Shown: positions 40,712 through 49,102 of the stretch, piece after piece
Numbering within the stretch: position 1 is the stretch's first letter
Layout: the number at the start of each line of letters is the position of its first letter
From: Actinocrispum wychmicini
GTDB taxonomy: Bacteria; Actinomycetota; Actinomycetes; Mycobacteriales; Pseudonocardiaceae
Length of the DNA: 64,000 nt
Reading direction: 5' to 3'
Assembly (NCBI RefSeq): GCF_004345645.1
Contig: NZ_SLWS01000013.1
Location: 265,988-329,987 of the forward strand
Notes under the pieces: model-generated
What the model was told of the DNA's origin: nothing
The model's input: the letters and a program-made list of their open reading frames with translations, nothing else
The model's database searches: none
Translations under genes and position numbers: made by a program

Positions 40712-43342
40712 ATGCGCGCTCCGGTCATCATGGTGTCGACACTGGTCGCCGGCCTGGTGGCCGCGCCGGCGAACGCCCAGCCGATTGAATGGGACCACCA
40801 TGAGTGGGGCGGCCCCACAGCCACGGTGTCCGTAAAAACGGGGATGGCCTCATTGGCCGTGACCGAGGGCGGGCACACCGTGCTGGCGCCCAGTTCGCTC
40901 GGGATTGTCACCGAACACGCTGACCTGTCGAAGAACCTGAAGCTGGTCCGCCGGTCCAGCCGGCCGGTCGTAGAGCACTACGAAACCAAGGTCGGCAAGG
41001 CAACCGACCGTACGGCGTTCATGACCGAGTCCCGGTTCACGTTCGAAGGCGACGTAGGCGCCCGGTTCGACCTGCTTGTCCGCACGTCCCGCGACGGCGT
41101 CGCGTACCGCTATGTCCTGCCCGGCGACACAGGCGCGATCTTGCGTGAGACCTCGGGTTTCACGGTCCCGGCCGGCAGCGCCGCGTGGCTGGCGACCTAC
41201 AAACCCGACTACGAGAGCCCGTTCGTCCAGACGACGTCCGACGGCGCCGCCGCCGGCGAGTACCTGCATCCGGCGTTGTTCGACGTCGGCGGCACGTACC
41301 TGCACATCACCGAGTCCGATGTGGACGGACGGGACTCCGGCGCGCACCTGGTCCACGACGCGGGAACGAGCACGTACCGGATCAAGTACTTCGACGACAA
41401 GGTCGACGTGACCGGCCCCGTGGCGACCGCGTGGCGGACGATGATCGTCGGCGACCCGCGTACCGTCGCCGCGTCCACCCTGGTCAACGACCTGGCGACG
41501 CCGTCGAAGGTCGCGGACACGTCCTGGGTCAAGCCGGGCAAGGTGTTCTGGAGCTGGCTGGCCGGTGGCCGCGAGGCGGGGCAGAGCCTGGCCATGCAGA
41601 AGGGTTATGTCGACTACGCGGCCACGCATGGCTGGCCGTACGTGCTGGTCGACGCGGGCTGGTACTTCGACCCGAACTGGGACTACGACCCGAACTGGGA
41701 GACCACCAGCTGGATTCCGGAGCTGGTCAGGTACGCGCAGGCCAGGAACGTCAAGATCCAGGTCTGGATGCACTTCGGCGAGCTGGACACCGAGGCGGAA
41801 CGGCAGAGCAGGCTGGCGTTGCTGCAGCGCTGGGGCGTGGCCGGCGTGAAGATCGACTTCATGAACTCCGACTCGCAGGACCGGTTCCGCTGGTACGACC
41901 AGATCCTGCCGGAGTTGGCCGAACACCGTCTGATGGTGAACTTCCACGGGTCCACGATCCCGCACGGCGTCCAGCGCACCTGGCCGAACGTGATGACCAT
42001 GGAAGGCGTGTTCGGCGCCGAGCACTCGAGCGGGTTGAGCACGGCCGATCTGACGACACTTCCGTTCACCCGCAACGTTCCTGGCTCGATGGACTACACG
42101 CCGATGGCCTGGCACCGGCCCAACCGTCCCACGTCCGACGCGCACGAGCTGGCGTTGTCCGTGGTCTTCGAGTCCGGCTTCCAGAACTTCGCCGGACGGG
42201 TGGCGGACTACCAGGCACGGCCCGAGGCGGAACGGTTCCTGGACCAAGTGCCGACCGTGTGGGACGAGAGCAGGCTGCTCGCGGGCCGGCCTGCGGACAG
42301 CGCGGTGTTCGCGCGCCGAAGCGGCGACAGGTGGTTCATCGGCGGCGGGTTCTCCGGCGCCGCCCGGACCGCCCAAGTACCGCTGGCCATCCAGCCCGGT
42401 CTGTGGCTGGTGGACATGGTGAAGGACGGTCTCGTCCGTGAGCAGCGAGTGATGTGGTCGGGTACCAAGCTGTCCGTGGACGTCATGAAGGACGGCGGGT
42501 TCGCGGCGATCGCGTGCCGTTGGTATCCGGGCATCAGGACGTGTGACCGGCCGGTACGCACGATCCCGAGTACGACGGTGACGGCGACGCCACAGGCCAC
42601 GACGACGCCCGGGACCGCGTTCCAGGTCACCGGAAAGTTCACTGTGGACACTGAAGTGCGTGGAGTCTCGCTGTATCCACGTGTTCCGGCCGGTTGGACG
42701 GTTACCGGGCCGACGGTGACGGCCCGCTCATTGCGCCCAGGCCAGGAACTCAGCGGTTCCTGGACACTCACGGCTCCGGCGACCTTCGGCTACGTGGACG
42801 TCCCGGTCGTCGCCTCGTTCGACAGCGGCCTGGAAGCGGAACAGGTCACCCGGGTGCACGTGTGGAAACCGCTGCCCGCCGGGTGGACGTACCTCAGTGA
42901 CCTGCCGTTCACCGGCCAGAACGGCAACGGCCCGGTGCGACGCGACCTGGCCAACGCCGGCAAGCCGATCGCGATCCGGCGCGTGAACTACGGCAAGGGC
43001 CTGGGAATGTTCGCCGACGCCGAGATCCAGTTCACGCTGGACGCGAGATGCACCGAGTTCGTCACGGATGTCGGCGTGGACGACGAAGCCGGGTTGGACG
43101 TGGCCAGGCAGAAGGTCGGCGGGACCGTGGGCTTCGGTGTGCTGGGCGACGGAACGTCCCTCGTCGACACGGGGACGATGGGTGTCCGGACCCCGGCGAG
43201 GCCTATCGACCTGGACGTCGCCGGGGTGCGGACGCTGACCCTCAAGGTGACTGACGGCGGCGACGGCACTCAGAACGACCACGCGTCCTGGGGCGACGCC
43301 AGAGTGCGCTGTCAGGGGCTGACGGGCACCGGCGAGCACTGA
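40712..43342 (+). CDS. Secreted GH97-family glycoside hydrolase with NEW3 and NPCBM domains
   Basis: The 876-aa protein has a signal peptide (MRAPVIMVSTLVAGLVAAPANAQ). A GH97 N-terminal beta-sandwich (about 25-280) and catalytic barrel (about 290-560) follow, with WSWLAGG, YVLVDAGWYFD, VWMHFGELD, the GVKIDFMNSD motif whose Asp is the nucleophile position of retaining members, and VMTMEGVFGAE. A C-terminal cap is followed by a NEW3-like module (about 620-720) and an NPCBM sugar-binding module (about 735-870). Likely activity is alpha-galactosidase or alpha-glucosidase on extracellular glycans. ATG at 40712 has GGGGAG upstream. The end overlaps the convergent lipase gene by 31 bp. Confidence 0.9.
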   Translation: MRAPVIMVSTLVAGLVAAPANAQPIEWDHHEWGGPTATVSVKTGMASLAVTEGGHTVLAPSSLGIVTEHADLSKNLKLVRRSSRPVVEHYETKVGKATDRTAFMTESRFTFEGDVGARFDLLVRTSRDGVAYRYVLPGDTGAILRETSGFTVPAGSAAWLATYKPDYESPFVQTTSDGAAAGEYLHPALFDVGGTYLHITESDVDGRDSGAHLVHDAGTSTYRIKYFDDKVDVTGPVATAWRTMIVGDPRTVAASTLVNDLATPSKVADTSWVKPGKVFWSWLAGGREAGQSLAMQKGYVDYAATHGWPYVLVDAGWYFDPNWDYDPNWETTSWIPELVRYAQARNVKIQVWMHFGELDTEAERQSRLALLQRWGVAGVKIDFMNSDSQDRFRWYDQILPELAEHRLMVNFHGSTIPHGVQRTWPNVMTMEGVFGAEHSSGLSTADLTTLPFTRNVPGSMDYTPMAWHRPNRPTSDAHELALSVVFESGFQNFAGRVADYQARPEAERFLDQVPTVWDESRLLAGRPADSAVFARRSGDRWFIGGGFSGAARTAQVPLAIQPGLWLVDMVKDGLVREQRVMWSGTKLSVDVMKDGGFAAIACRWYPGIRTCDRPVRTIPSTTVTATPQATTTPGTAFQVTGKFTVDTEVRGVSLYPRVPAGWTVTGPTVTARSLRPGQELSGSWTLTAPATFGYVDVPVVASFDSGLEAEQVTRVHVWKPLPAGWTYLSDLPFTGQNGNGPVRRDLANAGKPIAIRRVNYGKGLGMFADAEIQFTLDARCTEFVTDVGVDDEAGLDVARQKVGGTVGFGVLGDGTSLVDTGTMGVRTPARPIDLDVAGVRTLTLKVTDGGDGTQNDHASWGDARVRCQGLTGTGEH

Positions 43343-44247
43343 ACGGGTGAAGCGTGCGCCGAGTCCAGGGCGTTGAGCACGACCTGGGTGGCGTTCGGGT
43401 CGAAGGCGACCATGCCGTGGCCGGCGAAGTCCTGCGGGCACAGGTCCTGCAGGACGACGTTGGTCGCGCCGGCCATGAAACCGCTGGTGTACGGGACGAC
43501 GGCCTCGTCGTGCGTGGTCATCACGGTGGTGTACCGGACACCCGGCACGTTCGGGTCGCCGAGTTTCTTGAGGAAGTCCGAACCGGTCAGGAACTGGCGC
43601 GCGGCGGGGAAGGCCGCGTCCACGATCAGGTCGACGACCGGGCCGAGCCCGAACATCCGGGCCAGCACGTAGAAGTCCGCGAGGTGGGCGACGTTCGACC
43701 CGTTCCACAGCGGTGTCATCGCGACGTAGTCACGGACCTTGGCCGCGCCGCCGAGGAATTTCACGTAGTAGTCGGGCATCAGGCTGCCCTCGGAGTGCCC
43801 GACGACGGCGACCTTCGCGGCCCTGGTCGCCCGCAGCACGCGGTCGATGAACGCGCCCAGTTCGGCCGCGCTCTGCTCCATCGGGTTGCGTCCGCCGATC
43901 TGGTCGATGGGGAACGGGGTGCCGGCGGGGACGCCGTAGGTCAGGGCGAAGACGCAGTAGCCGTTGTTGGCGAGCAGGGGAGAGATGGTCTGCCAGTTCT
44001 CGGTCATGTTGGCGCTGGCGCCGTGCACGAGGACGACGGGGTCCGGGTGGGCCGCGGTGGGGCGGCACGACCAGTTGTTGGCGCCGGGTGGCGCCGAGTA
44101 CGGATGGGCGAGTTCGGCGGCTGCCGCGGCGGTGAGTCCGGCGTAGCCGTAGGGGACGGAGAATTGCTGGTCCGCGGCGGCCACGCTGGGTGTGAGCAGT
44201 CCCAGCGCCAGCACGCCGGCGACGATGCCGACGAGACGCGAACGCAT
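43312..44247 (-). CDS. Secreted triacylglycerol lipase-like alpha/beta hydrolase
   Basis: The 311-aa protein has a signal peptide (MRSRLVGIVAGVLALGLLTPSVAAA). The mature chain has DPVVLVHGASANMTENW (HG oxyanion region, about 70-86), the nucleophile elbow VVGHSEGSLMPDYY (about 148) and a late His in FAGHGMVAFD (about 280). The GHSEG-SLMP pattern is typical of secreted actinobacterial class 2 lipases/esterases. ATG at 44247 is used because the signal peptide starts here. The promoter region holds the palindrome TTACTCGGGAGTAA 17 bp upstream. Confidence 0.86.
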   Translation of the reverse strand: MRSRLVGIVAGVLALGLLTPSVAAADQQFSVPYGYAGLTAAAAAELAHPYSAPPGANNWSCRPTAAHPDPVVLVHGASANMTENWQTISPLLANNGYCVFALTYGVPAGTPFPIDQIGGRNPMEQSAAELGAFIDRVLRATRAAKVAVVGHSEGSLMPDYYVKFLGGAAKVRDYVAMTPLWNGSNVAHLADFYVLARMFGLGPVVDLIVDAAFPAARQFLTGSDFLKKLGDPNVPGVRYTTVMTTHDEAVVPYTSGFMAGATNVVLQDLCPQDFAGHGMVAFDPNATQVVLNALDSAHASPVQCSPVPVSP

Positions 44248-44264
44248 GTCAGGGGCCTCCGTTG

Positions 44265-44278
44265 TTACTCGGGAGTAA
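44265..44278. promoter_or_regulatory. Palindrome TTACTCGGGAGTAA before the lipase gene
   Basis: TTACTC and GAGTAA flank a 2-nt centre. The site lies between the lipase start (44247, minus) and xylulokinase start (44369, plus), close to the lipase. It is a likely repressor operator of the lipase promoter. Confidence 0.5.
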
Positions 44279-44368
44279 GGCCACCGATAGTGATTCGGTC
44301 CACTACCCATTGTCAATGTTTTGCAATCAGTTCAGTCGGTAAACGAATTTGTGGCTAGACTTCCGCGA

Positions 44369-45652
44369 ATGGCGTTGGTCGCGGGCGTTGACTCGTCCAC
44401 CCAGTCCACGAAGGTCGTCGTGGTCGACGCGGACACCGGAACCGTCCTGCGCGAGGGGCGCGCGGACCATCCCGACCGCACCGAAGTTCACCCGGACGAG
44501 TGGTGGCGGGCGTACCGCGAGGCCACCGCGGGCGGGCTGCTCGACGGCGTGTCCGCGATCGGTGTCGGCGGCCAGCAGCACGGCATGGTGACGTTGGACG
44601 AGAACCGTGAAGTGGTGCGTCCCGCGCTGTTGTGGAACGACACCAGGTCCGCCGACGCGGCCGCCGACCTGATCCGTGACCTGGGCGGACCCGACTCGTG
44701 GGCGGACGCGGTCGGCTTGGTCCCGGTCGCCAGCTTCACGGTGACGAAGCTCCGCTGGCTGGCCACGCACGAGCCGGACCTGGCCGCGCGCGTGGCCACG
44801 GTCGTGTTGCCGCACGACTGGCTGACCTACCGCCTGACCGGTTCGCTGGTCACCGACCGTGGCGACGCCTCCGGGACCGGGTACTACTCGGCCGCACAGA
44901 ACGCGTATCGCACCGACCTGCTCGAGTTGGCCTTCGGACGCGCGCCCGAGTTGCCCCGGGTGCTCGGCCCGTCGGAACCGGCTGGGACGACGTCGGACGG
45001 TGTGCTGGTGTCCGCGGGCACCGGTGACAACATGGCCGCGGCTCTCGGGCTGGGTCTGGGTGTCGGCGACGCGGCGGTGTCGATCGGCACGAGCGGGACC
45101 GTGTTCGGCGTCGCGGACTCGATCCGTGCCGACGGCACCGGCGCGGTCGCCGGCTTCGCCGACGCGACCGGCAGATTCCTGCCGCTGGTGTGCACGTTGA
45201 ACGCGGCCCGCGTGCTCACCGCCACCGCCGCGATGCTGGGTGTGTCACTGTCCGAAATGGACGCGCTGGCACTGTCCGCCGCGCCCGGCGCCGACGGGCT
45301 CACCATGGTGCCGTACCTCGACGGCGAACGGACCCCGAACCTGCCGGACGCGACGGGTTCACTGCTGGGTATGCGCCGCGACAACATGACTCCGGCGAAC
45401 GTGGCCCGTGCGGCGGTCGAAGGCATGCTGTCCGGACTGGGCGCGGGCATCGAGGCGTTGCGAGCCGTCGGCACAGACGTCAAGCAGGTGCGGCTGATCG
45501 GCGGCGGCGCGCAGTCCAAGGCCGTACAAGCCATCGCGCCGGAGGTCCTCGGTGTGCCGGTGACGATTCCGGCGCCCGCGGAGTACGTGGCGTTGGGCGC
45601 GGCCCGGCAGGCCGCGTGGGCACTCACTGGCGAGCCGCCGACCTGGTCGTAA
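44369..45652 (+). CDS. xylB: Xylulokinase (FGGY family)
   Basis: The 427-aa protein phosphorylates D-xylulose. The FGGY fold shows the N-terminal phosphate motif VAGVDSSTQSTKVVVVD (about 4-20), GVGGQQHGMVTLD (about 65), PALLWNDTRS (about 84), LPHDWLTYRLTG (about 146), the second phosphate motif SIGTSGTVFGVA (about 234) and the adenosine motif LIGGGAQSKAVQAI (about 372). The Asp-start motif GGQQHG with WND is diagnostic of xylulokinases. It is slightly shorter than the roughly 480-aa average. ATG at 44369 lies 7 nt after TAGACT (44356-44361) without SD. No isomerase or transporter is adjacent. Confidence 0.9.
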   Translation: MALVAGVDSSTQSTKVVVVDADTGTVLREGRADHPDRTEVHPDEWWRAYREATAGGLLDGVSAIGVGGQQHGMVTLDENREVVRPALLWNDTRSADAAADLIRDLGGPDSWADAVGLVPVASFTVTKLRWLATHEPDLAARVATVVLPHDWLTYRLTGSLVTDRGDASGTGYYSAAQNAYRTDLLELAFGRAPELPRVLGPSEPAGTTSDGVLVSAGTGDNMAAALGLGLGVGDAAVSIGTSGTVFGVADSIRADGTGAVAGFADATGRFLPLVCTLNAARVLTATAAMLGVSLSEMDALALSAAPGADGLTMVPYLDGERTPNLPDATGSLLGMRRDNMTPANVARAAVEGMLSGLGAGIEALRAVGTDVKQVRLIGGGAQSKAVQAIAPEVLGVPVTIPAPAEYVALGAARQAAWALTGEPPTWS

Positions 45653-45747
45653 CCTAGCCCTTTCTCGCGGACGTCCACCCTGATCTCCACCCGCCGGAGG
45701 AGGCGGCCGGGTCGCCGGGTGCCTTAACGTCCGGCCACACTGTGTGA

Positions 45748-46842
45748 GTGAGGAGCCGGAGTTTGTGGCGGCGGGCGATCAACACTGATCCGGAGACCGG
45801 GGTCCTGGTCCGGGTCCTGGTGACGGCTGTCCTCATCATCGCGCTGGCGACCTCGCGGGTGCCCGCCGGCTGGATGTGGGGTGCCATCGCGGGGGCGTTC
45901 GCGTGCTGGCTGTTCTGGGCTGTGTTCGCCAGCCGGTTGCCGGGTGTGTCGCTGGTGGCGTTGACCGTGTGCTCGCTGGTGTCGACCGCGCTCATCGGGA
46001 CCGGCAGTGAGGCGGCCATCGTCCTGACCGCGTTGTCGTTGCCGACGATCGCCACCCACGTGAGGCCGCCGTGGTGGGTGATCGGCACGTTGGTCGCGGT
46101 CGAGTTCGCGGTGTTGGTGGCCAGCATGCTGCTGTGGGGGAGTTCCGCAGCCCAGGCGCTCGCCCTGCTGGGGCTGATGGCGGTTCTCACGCTGGTCGGG
46201 GCGCAGCGCCGGATGTACCGGATCGCTCAGGACGAACGAGCCCAGTTCGCCGCCTTGGACGAACGAGCCCGGATCGCCCGGGAGATGCATGACGTCCTCG
46301 CCCACTCCCTCGGCGCCCTCAGCGTCCAGTTGGAGGTCGCCGAGGCCCTGCTCAGCGAGAAGAACGACCCGGTGAAAGCCCTGGAGCGGGTGCGGCAGTC
46401 GCGACGGCTCGCGGTCGAAGGCCTTGCGGAGGCGAGACGTGCGGTGGCCGCGCTGCGCAGTGACGTACCGCCGCTGCCGGAGGCGATGGCGATCCTCGTC
46501 GAGTCGTACCGGCGTGACCACCAAGCGAAGATCAGACTCGGCACGCAGGGACAGCCAAGGTCCGTGTCCGCGCCCGCGACCGTGTCCCTGCTGGCCACCG
46601 CTAGAGAGGCCTTGACCAATGCCGCCAAGCACGCGCCGAACACGCCGGTCGACGTGATGCTCGACTACGGACCGGACGCGGTGTCCCTGCGGGTGACCAA
46701 CGCGGCCCAAGGAGGCCCGGAGGAGGAGATCACCGGCTACGGCCTGTCGGGGATGCGTGAGCGGATCGCGCTGGTCGGCGGGACACTGACCGCCGGCTAC
46801 AACGCCACAAGCTGGCGGGTGGTCGCGGAGGTGCCGGAGTGA
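45748..46842 (+). CDS. NarL-type sensor histidine kinase
   Basis: The 364-aa membrane kinase has four to five N-terminal hydrophobic helices (about 20-150), a short coiled linker (MYRIAQDERAQFAALDERARI) and a HisKA_3 domain with the phosphoacceptor in REMHDVLAHSLGAL (about 180). A HATPase domain follows with the N-box REALTNAAKHAPNTPV (about 290) and G-box GYGLSGMRERIALVGG (about 330). There is no periplasmic sensor domain, so the membrane part itself probably senses the signal. GTG at 45748. Its stop overlaps the response regulator start (GTGA). Confidence 0.9.
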   Translation: MRSRSLWRRAINTDPETGVLVRVLVTAVLIIALATSRVPAGWMWGAIAGAFACWLFWAVFASRLPGVSLVALTVCSLVSTALIGTGSEAAIVLTALSLPTIATHVRPPWWVIGTLVAVEFAVLVASMLLWGSSAAQALALLGLMAVLTLVGAQRRMYRIAQDERAQFAALDERARIAREMHDVLAHSLGALSVQLEVAEALLSEKNDPVKALERVRQSRRLAVEGLAEARRAVAALRSDVPPLPEAMAILVESYRRDHQAKIRLGTQGQPRSVSAPATVSLLATAREALTNAAKHAPNTPVDVMLDYGPDAVSLRVTNAAQGGPEEEITGYGLSGMRERIALVGGTLTAGYNATSWRVVAEVPE

Positions 46843-47486
46843 TCCGGGTGGTCGTGGTCGACGACCAGCAGATCATGCGCGAGGGCTTGATGGCGTTGCT
46901 GGAACTGCTCGACGACATCGAGGTCGTCGGCGACGCTGGCGACGGCCAAGCGGCCCTGGACACCGTCGCGGCCGAGCAACCGGACGTCGTCCTGATGGAC
47001 CTGCGGATGCCGGTGATGGACGGTGTGGAGGCGACGGCGAGGATCGTCAAGAACCATCCCGACGTCGCCGTCCTCGTCCTGACGACGTACGCCGACGGCG
47101 AGTCGGTCGATTCGGCGTTGCGCGCGGGCGCCCGTGGCTACCTCACGAAAGACGCCGGACGGGTCGAGATCGCCTCGGCCCTGCGTTCCGCGGCGGCCGG
47201 CCAGTCCACTTTCGACGCCACGGTGTCCCGGCGGCTGGTGGCCGCGCTCGGCGCGGAGCAGCCACGCCGGCGCGGCAACCCGGACGGTCTGACCGCCCGC
47301 GAGGTGGAGGTGCTCGGCCTGATCGCGGACGGCCTGAGCAACGCCCAGATCGCGACGGCGTTGTTCATCAGCGAAACGACCGTCAAGACGCACATCAACA
47401 ACAGCTTCGCCAAGATCGGTGCCCGGAACCGGGCAGAGGCGGTGCGGTACGCGTTCCGTGAGGGGCTGACGAACGATCAGCGATGA
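46839..47486 (+). CDS. NarL/FixJ-family response regulator
   Basis: The 215-aa partner of the upstream kinase has a receiver domain with acidic pair VVDDQQ (about 8), phosphoacceptor Asp in VVLMDLRMPVMDG (about 54), TTYADG and the KDAG lysine (about 104). A LuxR-type HTH (LTAREVEVLGLIADGLSNAQIATALFISETTVKTHINNSFAKIG, about 148-192) follows. GTG at 46839 overlaps the kinase stop by 4 bp. Targets are unknown; in such pairs they are often neighbouring exporters, which are not obvious here. Confidence 0.92.
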   Translation: MIRVVVVDDQQIMREGLMALLELLDDIEVVGDAGDGQAALDTVAAEQPDVVLMDLRMPVMDGVEATARIVKNHPDVAVLVLTTYADGESVDSALRAGARGYLTKDAGRVEIASALRSAAAGQSTFDATVSRRLVAALGAEQPRRRGNPDGLTAREVEVLGLIADGLSNAQIATALFISETTVKTHINNSFAKIGARNRAEAVRYAFREGLTNDQR

Positions 47487-47752
47487 CGCTCGTCGTCCTT
47501 GTCGCTGTCCTTGTCGATGTAACGCATCATGGCTTTGGTCGTGCCGCGCCGGACCGTGCCGCCGCGTTCGGCCCAGTCGCGGGCCATCGGCTCCACGTAC
47601 CGGCGCGCCTTGTCCAGCTTGCCGCGCCGGCGCAGCATCACGATGACGACGACCAGGACGGCGGCCAGCAGGATCACGCCGAGCCCGATGAGCGCCATGC
47701 GCAGGAACAGGAAACCGATCAGGTCTGAGCTGTCGAAAGCGAGATTCACCAT
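47477..47752 (-). CDS. Small single-span membrane protein with charged tail
   Basis: The 91-aa protein has one strong transmembrane helix (FLFLRMALIGLGVILLAAVLVVVIVML, about 14-40) followed by a basic then strongly charged tail (RRRGKLDKARRY to KDSDKDDERHR). ATG at 47752 begins MVNLAF; the frame extends upstream but the hydrophobic segment fits this start. It converges on the response regulator gene with a 10-bp overlap. No family is recognised. Confidence 0.6.
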   Translation of the reverse strand: MVNLAFDSSDLIGFLFLRMALIGLGVILLAAVLVVVIVMLRRRGKLDKARRYVEPMARDWAERGGTVRRGTTKAMMRYIDKDSDKDDERHR

Positions 47753-47837
47753 GGCGTCGACGCTAGGTGCGCGGCCGGGTGGATTTGGACCTCCTGGCGG
47801 TGGATCGCGGGGTGGAGATCGGGTAGCTTGCGCCGGC

Positions 47838-48875
47838 ATGAGGACCATCGGTGTGCTCGTCATCGCACTGTCGCTCCTGGTGGGCGCGGTGCCGGCGAAC
47901 GCGAGTGCGGGGCTGGCCTGGCAGCTCACCACGACGAACTCGACCGCCAGGTTCCGCGGCCTGTCCGCTGTGGACGGACGGACCGCATGGGCGGGCGGTA
48001 CCGCCGGCACGATCCTGCGGACCGTGGACGGCGGCCGTACCTGGGCCAGCGTCGGCCCGCCCGGCGTGGCGGACCTGCAGTTCCGGGACATCGAGGCGGT
48101 CGACGCCGACCACGCCGTGGCGTTGGCCATCGGCGAGGGCGAACTGTCCCGGATCTACCGCACGTCGAACGGCGGCCGAACGTGGACGGAGTCGTTCCGC
48201 AACAAGGATCCCAAGGCGTTCTACGACTGTTTCGCCTTCTTCGACCGCCGCGACGGTCTGGCGGTGAGCGACCCGGTGGACGGCAAGTTCCGTGTCCTGT
48301 CGACGCACGACGGCGGCGCGAGCTGGACGGTGCTGCCCACCAGCGGCATGCCCGACGCGCTGCCGGGCGAGGCCGGGTTCGCCGCGAGCGGCCAGTGCCT
48401 GGTCACCAAGGGCAGGGACGCGTGGATCGCGTCCGGCGGCGGCGCGAAGGCCCGTGTCTATCACTCCCGTGACCACGGCCTGACGTGGACCGTGAGCGAC
48501 ACCCCGCTGGCGAGTTCGCCGAGCGCGGGCGTGTTCGCGGTGGCGTTCCGCGACAGCCGCACGGGCATCGCGATCGGCGGTGACTTCGCGGCACCGACCG
48601 CGGCGAAGGACGCCCTCGCCGGCACCAGGGACGGCGGCCGGACCTGGCGCGTTCCGCCGTCGGCGCCGAAGGGCTACCGGTCCGGTGCGACCTATCTTCC
48701 TTACCTGCCAACGGGAATCATCGCGGTCGGGCCGACTGGCAGCGACCTGAGCCTGGACAACGGCAACCACTGGTTCCAGTTCGACGCCGGCAGCTTCGAC
48801 ACCGTCGACTGCGGCTGGGACGGCCAGTGCTGGGCCGCGGGCGAGCAAGGCCGGATCGCGAAACTCCGCTGGTAG
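47838..48875 (+). CDS. Secreted YCF48/BNR-repeat beta-propeller protein
   Basis: The 345-aa protein has a signal peptide (MRTIGVLVIALSLLVGAVPANASA) followed by repeated beta-propeller blades with BNR/Asp-box signatures: RTVDGGRTWASV, RTSNGGRTWTES, STHDGGASWTVL, HSRDHGLTWTVS and GTRDGGRTWRVP. It resembles oxidoreductase-annotated YCF48-like or sialidase-fold proteins, but catalytic sialidase residues are not apparent, so a binding or assembly role is more likely. ATG at 47838 lies 8 nt after TAGCTT (47824-47829), with no SD. Confidence 0.82.
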   Translation: MRTIGVLVIALSLLVGAVPANASAGLAWQLTTTNSTARFRGLSAVDGRTAWAGGTAGTILRTVDGGRTWASVGPPGVADLQFRDIEAVDADHAVALAIGEGELSRIYRTSNGGRTWTESFRNKDPKAFYDCFAFFDRRDGLAVSDPVDGKFRVLSTHDGGASWTVLPTSGMPDALPGEAGFAASGQCLVTKGRDAWIASGGGAKARVYHSRDHGLTWTVSDTPLASSPSAGVFAVAFRDSRTGIAIGGDFAAPTAAKDALAGTRDGGRTWRVPPSAPKGYRSGATYLPYLPTGIIAVGPTGSDLSLDNGNHWFQFDAGSFDTVDCGWDGQCWAAGEQGRIAKLRW

Positions 48876-48921
48876 GAAAATCGTTGTCGCCGGGGATGGC
48901 GGCGCTGCTACTGTCCCCGGC

Positions 48922-49008
48922 ATGTTCCCCATGACCGATTCCGTGACGCTCGCAGGTGCGTACCTGCCGGGCGCGGCGTCGGCATGGCTGGACGGCGCCC
49001 GAAGCTGA
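48922..49008 (+). CDS. Candidate 28-codon leader ORF upstream of the divergent EF-Tu gene
   Basis: An ATG at 48922 lies 7 nt after a TACTGT box (48909-48914), with TTGTCG at 48884-48889 as a possible -35. It opens a 28-aa frame (MFPMTDSVTLAGAYL to WLDGARS) ending at TGA 49006-49008. The stop codon overlaps the 5' arm of a long inverted repeat. This promoter-proximal, leaderless-looking ORF is a typical arrangement for a regulatory leader peptide. It is supported by position only. Confidence 0.45.
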   Translation: MFPMTDSVTLAGAYLPGAASAWLDGARS

Positions 49009-49053
49009 CCCTCCTCCCCTTCGCCTTCCTCGCGAAACCACCGGAGGAGGGTC
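49007..49053 (+). promoter_or_regulatory. Long inverted repeat in the EF-Tu leader, sequestering an SD-like tract
   Basis: GACCCTCCTCC (49007-49017) and GGAGGAGGGTC (49043-49053) are perfect 11-bp complements across 25 nt. The 3' arm contains GGAGGAGG, a strong SD-like sequence 5 nt before a GTG (49057) whose frame overlaps the EF-Tu gene. A ribosome finishing the leader ORF would cover the 5' arm and free the 3' arm. Confidence 0.5.
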
Positions 49054-49102
49054 GAGGTGTCGCCGGTTTCGCACGTCCAGACCGCACATCAGGGAACCGA
49101 CA

